A stretch of 64,000 bases of DNA from Solwaraspora sp. WMMD792 (GTDB taxonomy: Bacteria > Actinomycetota > Actinomycetes > Mycobacteriales > Micromonosporaceae), in the NCBI RefSeq assembly GCF_029626105.1, contig NZ_JARUBH010000009.1:806001-870000 (forward strand), written 5' to 3'. The notes beneath the pieces were generated by a model. It worked only from the letters and a program-made list of their open reading frames with translations. It did not search any database and was not told the origin of the DNA. A program made the position numbers and the translations under genes. Below, piece by piece: positions 60,225 to 64,000 of the stretch. The first letter of the stretch is position 1. Each line of letters begins with the position of its first letter.

Positions 60225-60281
60225 ATGCGAAGCGCCGTCGGCCGCCGCTGGATCAGCGAATCACGATTCAGGCATGACTGA
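60225..60281 (+). CDS. Leaderless 18-residue upstream ORF overlapping the PaaX-like gene
   Basis: MRSAVGRRWISESRFRHD, starting 6 nt after the -10 TACAAT and ending inside the start region of the next gene (8-bp overlap, different frame). The PaaX-like ATG has no good ribosome site, so translation of the short ORF probably delivers ribosomes to it. Product may have no function of its own. Confidence 0.45.
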   Translation: MRSAVGRRWISESRFRHD

Positions 60282-61158
60282 ACCGGGAGCGGACGACGCC
60301 ACACCCAGTCCGTTCGGCAGCGCGTCCCGGGAGCGGTTCGTGCTCTCCCGCCGGTACGCCGCCGGCACCGGTGGGGTCCGGGGACTGCTGATCACCGTGC
60401 TCGGCGACTACGTCCGTCCGACCCGGCACGCCGCACCGACGTCGGCCTTCATCGACGTGCTCAGTCGGCTCGGCGTCGCCGAGGCCGCCTGTCGGCAGTC
60501 GCTGGTGCGGGCGGCGGCGGACGGTTGGCTGACCTCCCACCGCGATGGCAGATACACCTGGTGGCGACTCAGCCCGGCGTTCGCACGGTTCCTCGACATC
60601 GGTGCCGGCCGGATCCTCGGGTTCACCGGTGCCCAGGACGACTGGGACCGCCGCTGGCTGCTCCTGCTGGCCCGCGTTCCGGAAGGCGACCGGCCGGTGC
60701 GGCACCTGCTGCACACCAGGCTCGGCTGGCTGGGCTTCGGACGGCCCGCACCCGGGGCATGGATCAGTACGCACACCGGACGGGTCAAGGAGGTCGAGCT
60801 CCTCCTACGCGAGGCCGGTGCCTACGAGCAGGCGCAGATTTTCCTCTCCGAGCATCTCGGCGGGGGCGACCTGCCGAGTCTGGTCCGCCAGTCGTGGGAC
60901 CTCGCCGGCATCGAACGGGCCTATCAGGAGTTCATCGACGAGTTCACCGACCCGCCGGCGGACGACCCGATCGTGCGGTTCACCCGGCTCGTCCACACCT
61001 GGCGTCGGCTGCCGTTGATCGACCCGGTGTTGCCGGCGGAACTGCTGCCCGCACCGTGGATCGGCGAACGCGCCGTGCGGTTGTTCCACGATCGGCACGG
61101 CAGATGGGAACCCACGGCGATCCACGAGTGGGAACGGATCAGCCAGGAAGCGTCGTAG
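60274..61158 (+). CDS. PaaX-family transcriptional regulator
   Basis: 294 residues. PaaX layout: N-terminal winged helix (RGLLITVLGDYVRPTRHAAPTSAFIDVLSRLGVAEAACRQSLVRAAADGWLTSHR), central PaaX domain (DDWDRRWLLLLARVPEGDRPVRHLLHTRLGWLGFGRPAPGAWIS) and C-terminal domain ending in H-x-R-x-L-P-L-x-DP-V-L-P-A-E-L-L-P. PaaX itself represses phenylacetyl-CoA degradation, but no such genes are in the window; target unknown. Confidence 0.88.
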   Translation: MTEPGADDATPSPFGSASRERFVLSRRYAAGTGGVRGLLITVLGDYVRPTRHAAPTSAFIDVLSRLGVAEAACRQSLVRAAADGWLTSHRDGRYTWWRLSPAFARFLDIGAGRILGFTGAQDDWDRRWLLLLARVPEGDRPVRHLLHTRLGWLGFGRPAPGAWISTHTGRVKEVELLLREAGAYEQAQIFLSEHLGGGDLPSLVRQSWDLAGIERAYQEFIDEFTDPPADDPIVRFTRLVHTWRRLPLIDPVLPAELLPAPWIGERAVRLFHDRHGRWEPTAIHEWERISQEAS

Positions 61159-61176
61159 CGTCGGACGTCGCTTGGC

Positions 61177-61216
61177 GGTCCGGGTCCCGGACAGTCGAGC
61201 GGCCGGGACCCGGACC
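61177..61216. terminator. Terminator between PaaX-like and GH53 genes
   Basis: 14-bp perfect arms (GGTCCGGGTCCCGG and complement) with a 12-nt loop, flanked by outer complementary GACGTCGC/GCGACGTC segments. Serves two convergent genes. Confidence 0.7.
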
Positions 61217-61260
61217 GGTGCGGCGACGTCGGCCCGACGAAACAGTCGGACCGGTGCGGG

Positions 61261-62871
61261 TCAGACCTGGCCGAACACGGCCAGCGCCGGCAACGCCCGA
61301 CCGGAGTAGTCGAACACCGCCTGGTTCTCCCAGCCGTTGCCCGACGACGGGTCATCCGGATCCCAGCCGGCACCGGATACCGCCGTCCAGGTCGGCTCCC
61401 AGTAGAAGACGCCCAGCCCGCGCCCGTTCGGCACCGCCTGCACCGCGTCGAAGACGGCCCGCAGCGCGTCGGCCTGGCCCTGCGAGCTTGCCGGATAACC
61501 GCCGGCCGAGGCGAGCGACGCGTTGAAGATGTTCGGCTCGTGGTCGTGCTGCGCCGTGGTGAACCCGTACGCGGTCTCCACCACCACGACCGGCCGCTGG
61601 TAGCGCGACGCCAGGTCGTTGAGGTTGGTGCGCAGGCTGGTGGTCGAGCCGTGCCAGTACAGGTAGTGCGACACCCCGATCACGTCGAACGGCACCCCGC
61701 GCGAGGTGGCCTGGTCGAACCACCAGCGGTGCTGACTGTTGTTGCCACCCTCGGCCAGGTGCAGCATCACCTGAGTGGAGCCGTCCACCGCCTTGACCGC
61801 CTGCGCCCCGGCGGTCAGGAACGTCGCCAGGTTGGCCCAGTTGTTGCTGCGCCCCTCCGGCCACAGCATGCCGTCGTTGATCTCGTTGCCGACCTGCACC
61901 ATGTCGGCGGTGGTGCCCTGCGCCTGCAGCGCGCTCAACACGTCGTACGTGTGGCTGTAGACCGCGTCGCGCAGTTGGTTGACGCTGTAGTTCGCCCAGG
62001 CCCGTGGTTTGTACTGCTTGCCCGGGTCGGCCCAGGTGTCGGAGTAGTGGAAGTCGACCAGCAGCCGCATCCCCTGCGCCTTCGCCCGAGCGGCCATGGT
62101 CAGCACCCGGGCCTTGTTGTTGTAGCCGTCGGTCGGGTTCACCCACACCTTCAGCCGGGCGTAGTTGACGCCGGCCGAGCGCAGCAACTGCACCGCGTCG
62201 CGCTGGTTGCCGGCCGCGTCGCGGTAGACAGCACCCCGGTCCTCGTTCTTGGCCAGCGTCGAGAAGTCGGCGCCGACCATGAAACCGCCGGGTACGCCCG
62301 GATTGCCGGTAGACCCGCCGGTGAACTCCACATCGTCCACATTGATCCAGTTCCCGGCGCGGGCGTTGGAGACGAAACTGACCGTGCACTGCCCGTTGGT
62401 CACCGTCGTGGAGACCGAGATCTGCGTCCAGTTGCCGGTGGTCGGGATGGCGACCCGGGCCTCGGCGCCGCCGCAGTTGCGCAGCGCCATGAACGCCTCG
62501 TACTGCCCGCCGCCGGAGCGCACCCAGGCCCGTGCCGTGTAGGTGCCGTTGGCCAGCCCGGACAGATACTGGTACGTCTCGACCTGGTAGGCGCCCGACG
62601 CCCAGTGTGCCAGCCGGTAGTTGCCGGAGCGTCCGCCCCACTCGGTGTAGCTGGCGCTGGTGTGCCCGGACCACGAGTACTCGCCCCAGCCGGACGGGGT
62701 CTGGGTGCCGCCGGTTGCCTCGAATCCGCCGTTGGTCAACGTCGCGGCGGCGTGCGCGGCTCCGTGCGTACCGCCAGCCAGGCCGACGCCGAACGCGGCC
62801 GCGCCGGTCGCGGCCACCGTGAGCAGCGCGAGCGCCGCGCGTCCCAAGAATCCACGGGTACGGATGGTCAT
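61261..62871 (-). CDS. Secreted arabinogalactan endo-beta-1,4-galactanase, GH53 with N-terminal CBM
   Basis: 536 residues. Signal peptide to about residue 41; carbohydrate-binding beta-sandwich 42-187 (TLTNGGFEATGGTQTPSGW; INVDDVEF); GH53 barrel 195-536 with GADFSTLAKNEDRGAVY, VNYARLKVWVNP, DFHYSDTWADPGKQ, acid/base Glu in VQVGNEINDGMLWP, HLAEGG, and nucleophile Glu in VVVETAYGFT. Degrades pectic galactan outside the cell. Its ATG overlaps the stop of a second GH53 gene by 4 bp. Confidence 0.92.
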   Translation of the reverse strand: MTIRTRGFLGRAALALLTVAATGAAAFGVGLAGGTHGAAHAAATLTNGGFEATGGTQTPSGWGEYSWSGHTSASYTEWGGRSGNYRLAHWASGAYQVETYQYLSGLANGTYTARAWVRSGGGQYEAFMALRNCGGAEARVAIPTTGNWTQISVSTTVTNGQCTVSFVSNARAGNWINVDDVEFTGGSTGNPGVPGGFMVGADFSTLAKNEDRGAVYRDAAGNQRDAVQLLRSAGVNYARLKVWVNPTDGYNNKARVLTMAARAKAQGMRLLVDFHYSDTWADPGKQYKPRAWANYSVNQLRDAVYSHTYDVLSALQAQGTTADMVQVGNEINDGMLWPEGRSNNWANLATFLTAGAQAVKAVDGSTQVMLHLAEGGNNSQHRWWFDQATSRGVPFDVIGVSHYLYWHGSTTSLRTNLNDLASRYQRPVVVVETAYGFTTAQHDHEPNIFNASLASAGGYPASSQGQADALRAVFDAVQAVPNGRGLGVFYWEPTWTAVSGAGWDPDDPSSGNGWENQAVFDYSGRALPALAVFGQV

Positions 62872-64000
62872 CGGTTGCCTCCCTTGTCACGTGCCACGAC
62901 GTCGGCGAAGACCCGTAGCCCGGGCAGCGCCGTGCCTGAGTAGTCGAACAGTGCCTGGTTCTCCCAGCCGTCGCCGGAGGTCGGGTCGGCCGGGTCCCAG
63001 CCGGCGCCGTCGACCGCGGTCCAGGTCGGTTCCCAGTAGAAGACGCCCAGCCCTCGGCCGCCCGGTACGGCGGCGACCACGTTGGTGATGTCGCGCAGCG
63101 CCTCGGCCTGGCCCTGCGGGGTGGCCGGGTAGCCGCCGGCCGAGGCCAGGTCGGCGGTGAAGATATTCGTTTCGTGGTCGTGCTCGTCGAGGGTGAAGCC
63201 GTACGCGGTCTCTACCACCATGACCGGCCGGTTGTAGCGGGCGGTCAGGTCGAACAGGTTGGCCTGCAGGTAGCCCAGCGGCCCGTGCCAGTAGGTGTAG
63301 TGCGACACGGCGATGACGTCGAACGGCACCCCGTACGCGACGGCGTTGTCGAACCACCAGCGGTGCCCGCCGTTGTTGCCGCCCTCGGCCAGGTGCAACG
63401 CCACCTTGGTACGGGGTGAGGCGTCGGTGACGGCGGTCGAACCGGCGGTCAGCAACTGCGCCAGGCCCGGCCAGTTGTCCCAGCGGCCGTCCGGCCAGAG
63501 CATGCCGCCGTTGATCTCGTTGCCGACCTGCACCATCGCCGGCGGGGTGCCCTGGCGGTGCAGCGCGGCGACCACGTCGTAGGTGTGGTCGTAGACGGCC
63601 TGCCGCAGTTCGTCGAAGGCCAGCCCTTCCCAGGCGGCCGGTTTGAACTGCTTGCCCGGGTCGGCCCAGGTGTCCGAGTAGTGGAAGCCGATCAGCAACC
63701 GCATGCCCTGCGCTCGGGCCCGTTTCGCTTTGGCGAGCACGTCGGCTTTGTCGCTGAACCCGTCGGCCGGGTCGACCCACACCTTCAGCCGGGCGTAGTT
63801 GACGCCGTTGTCGGCGAGGATCCGCAGCGCGTCGCCTGGGCGGCCCCGGGCGTCGCGGTAGACGGCGCCGGACGCCTCGTTCTTGGTCAGGTGCGACACG
63901 TCGGCGCCGCCGATCGCCACCGGCAGTCCTTCGCTGCCGTCGGTACGGGTGAAGCTGACGTCGTCGACGTTGGCCCATTGGCCGGCGGCCGCGTCCGAGA
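62868..64000 (-). CDS. Second GH53 endo-galactanase, partial (5' end outside window)
   Basis: 377 codons visible. Same GH53 landmarks as its neighbour (GADVSHLTKNEASGAVY, GFHYSDTWADPGKQ, VQVGNEINGGMLWP, VVETAYGFT), and the end of an N-terminal CBM (WANVDDVSFTRTDGSEGLP) just before. The frame is open to the window edge, so the true start lies beyond 64000. Coupled to the downstream paralogue by an ATGA overlap. Confidence 0.9.
   Translation of the reverse strand, partial: SDAAAGQWANVDDVSFTRTDGSEGLPVAIGGADVSHLTKNEASGAVYRDARGRPGDALRILADNGVNYARLKVWVDPADGFSDKADVLAKAKRARAQGMRLLIGFHYSDTWADPGKQFKPAAWEGLAFDELRQAVYDHTYDVVAALHRQGTPPAMVQVGNEINGGMLWPDGRWDNWPGLAQLLTAGSTAVTDASPRTKVALHLAEGGNNGGHRWWFDNAVAYGVPFDVIAVSHYTYWHGPLGYLQANLFDLTARYNRPVMVVETAYGFTLDEHDHETNIFTADLASAGGYPATPQGQAEALRDITNVVAAVPGGRGLGVFYWEPTWTAVDGAGWDPADPTSGDGWENQALFDYSGTALPGLRVFADVVARDKGGNR

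Noticed and set aside
1-64000. CRISPR arrays, tRNA, rRNA, riboswitches, prophage
   Set aside because: No spaced repeats, cloverleaf, conserved RNA segments or phage structural genes were seen by eye; a covariance-model search was not possible.

Overview
High-GC actinomycete chromosome, most likely Micromonosporaceae (inferred from codon use, the MEP isoprenoid genes, a DUF397 protein, a SARP/BTAD regulator, CBM2-bearing secreted glycosidases and many GTG starts). No tRNA, rRNA or CRISPR array was seen. Coding is dense on both strands, and several starts look leaderless.

Left third (1-18000). An MBL-fold/Rieske protein, an FAD oxidoreductase divergent from an MMPL transporter, a YihY-like membrane protein and a Uma2 protein precede the dxr - site-2 protease - ispG operon (7365-11005). 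A secreted CBM2-GH5-X2-CBM46 cellulase follows. A MerR regulator next to it appears to be co-translated with an unlisted 20-residue peptide carrying six cysteines; a MerR-type operator separates it from a divergent DinB-like gene. A tandem LtrA membrane protein and a GntR/FCD regulator come next.

18000-36000. An SsuABC/TauABC-type uptake operon is divergent from the GntR gene, with two copies of one palindrome (TCCTATAGGA) in the shared promoter region. An IS1634-family element sits in the operon's terminator between 222-bp identical direct repeats. Beyond it are a sodium/solute symporter with its DUF4212 partner, two small membrane proteins, and an ECF sigma - zinc-finger anti-sigma - ABC ATPase - two membrane protein operon interrupted by a 0.33-kb IS200/IS605-type non-autonomous element. 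Then follow a zinc-ribbon SDR protein, a GT-C-like membrane protein, a broken beta/gamma-crystallin-like gene and a small secreted protein.

35700-49200. An apparent metabolic island: crotonase and double Lrp/AsnC regulator on one strand; on the other, amidohydrolase - MFS - RidA/PLP-dehydratase fusion - two-subunit TPP decarboxylase - aldehyde dehydrogenase - aminotransferase, with the last four genes overlapping. The gene set fits conversion of an amino acid-like compound through an enamine/imine or 2-oxo acid to an aldehyde and then an acid; the substrate is unknown. A TetR regulator, an unrecognised gene and an ABC-2 exporter follow, with related palindromic sites upstream of both of the last two transcription units.

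49200-64000. Lipoprotein, DUF397 gene overlapping a truncated DUF488 gene, NucA/NucB-like secreted nuclease divergent from a 963-residue SARP regulator, then secreted polysaccharide enzymes: GH128-like lipoprotein, CBM2-SGNH hydrolase and two tandem GH53 galactanases (the second runs off the window), with a PaaX-like regulator preceded by a leaderless 18-codon ORF.
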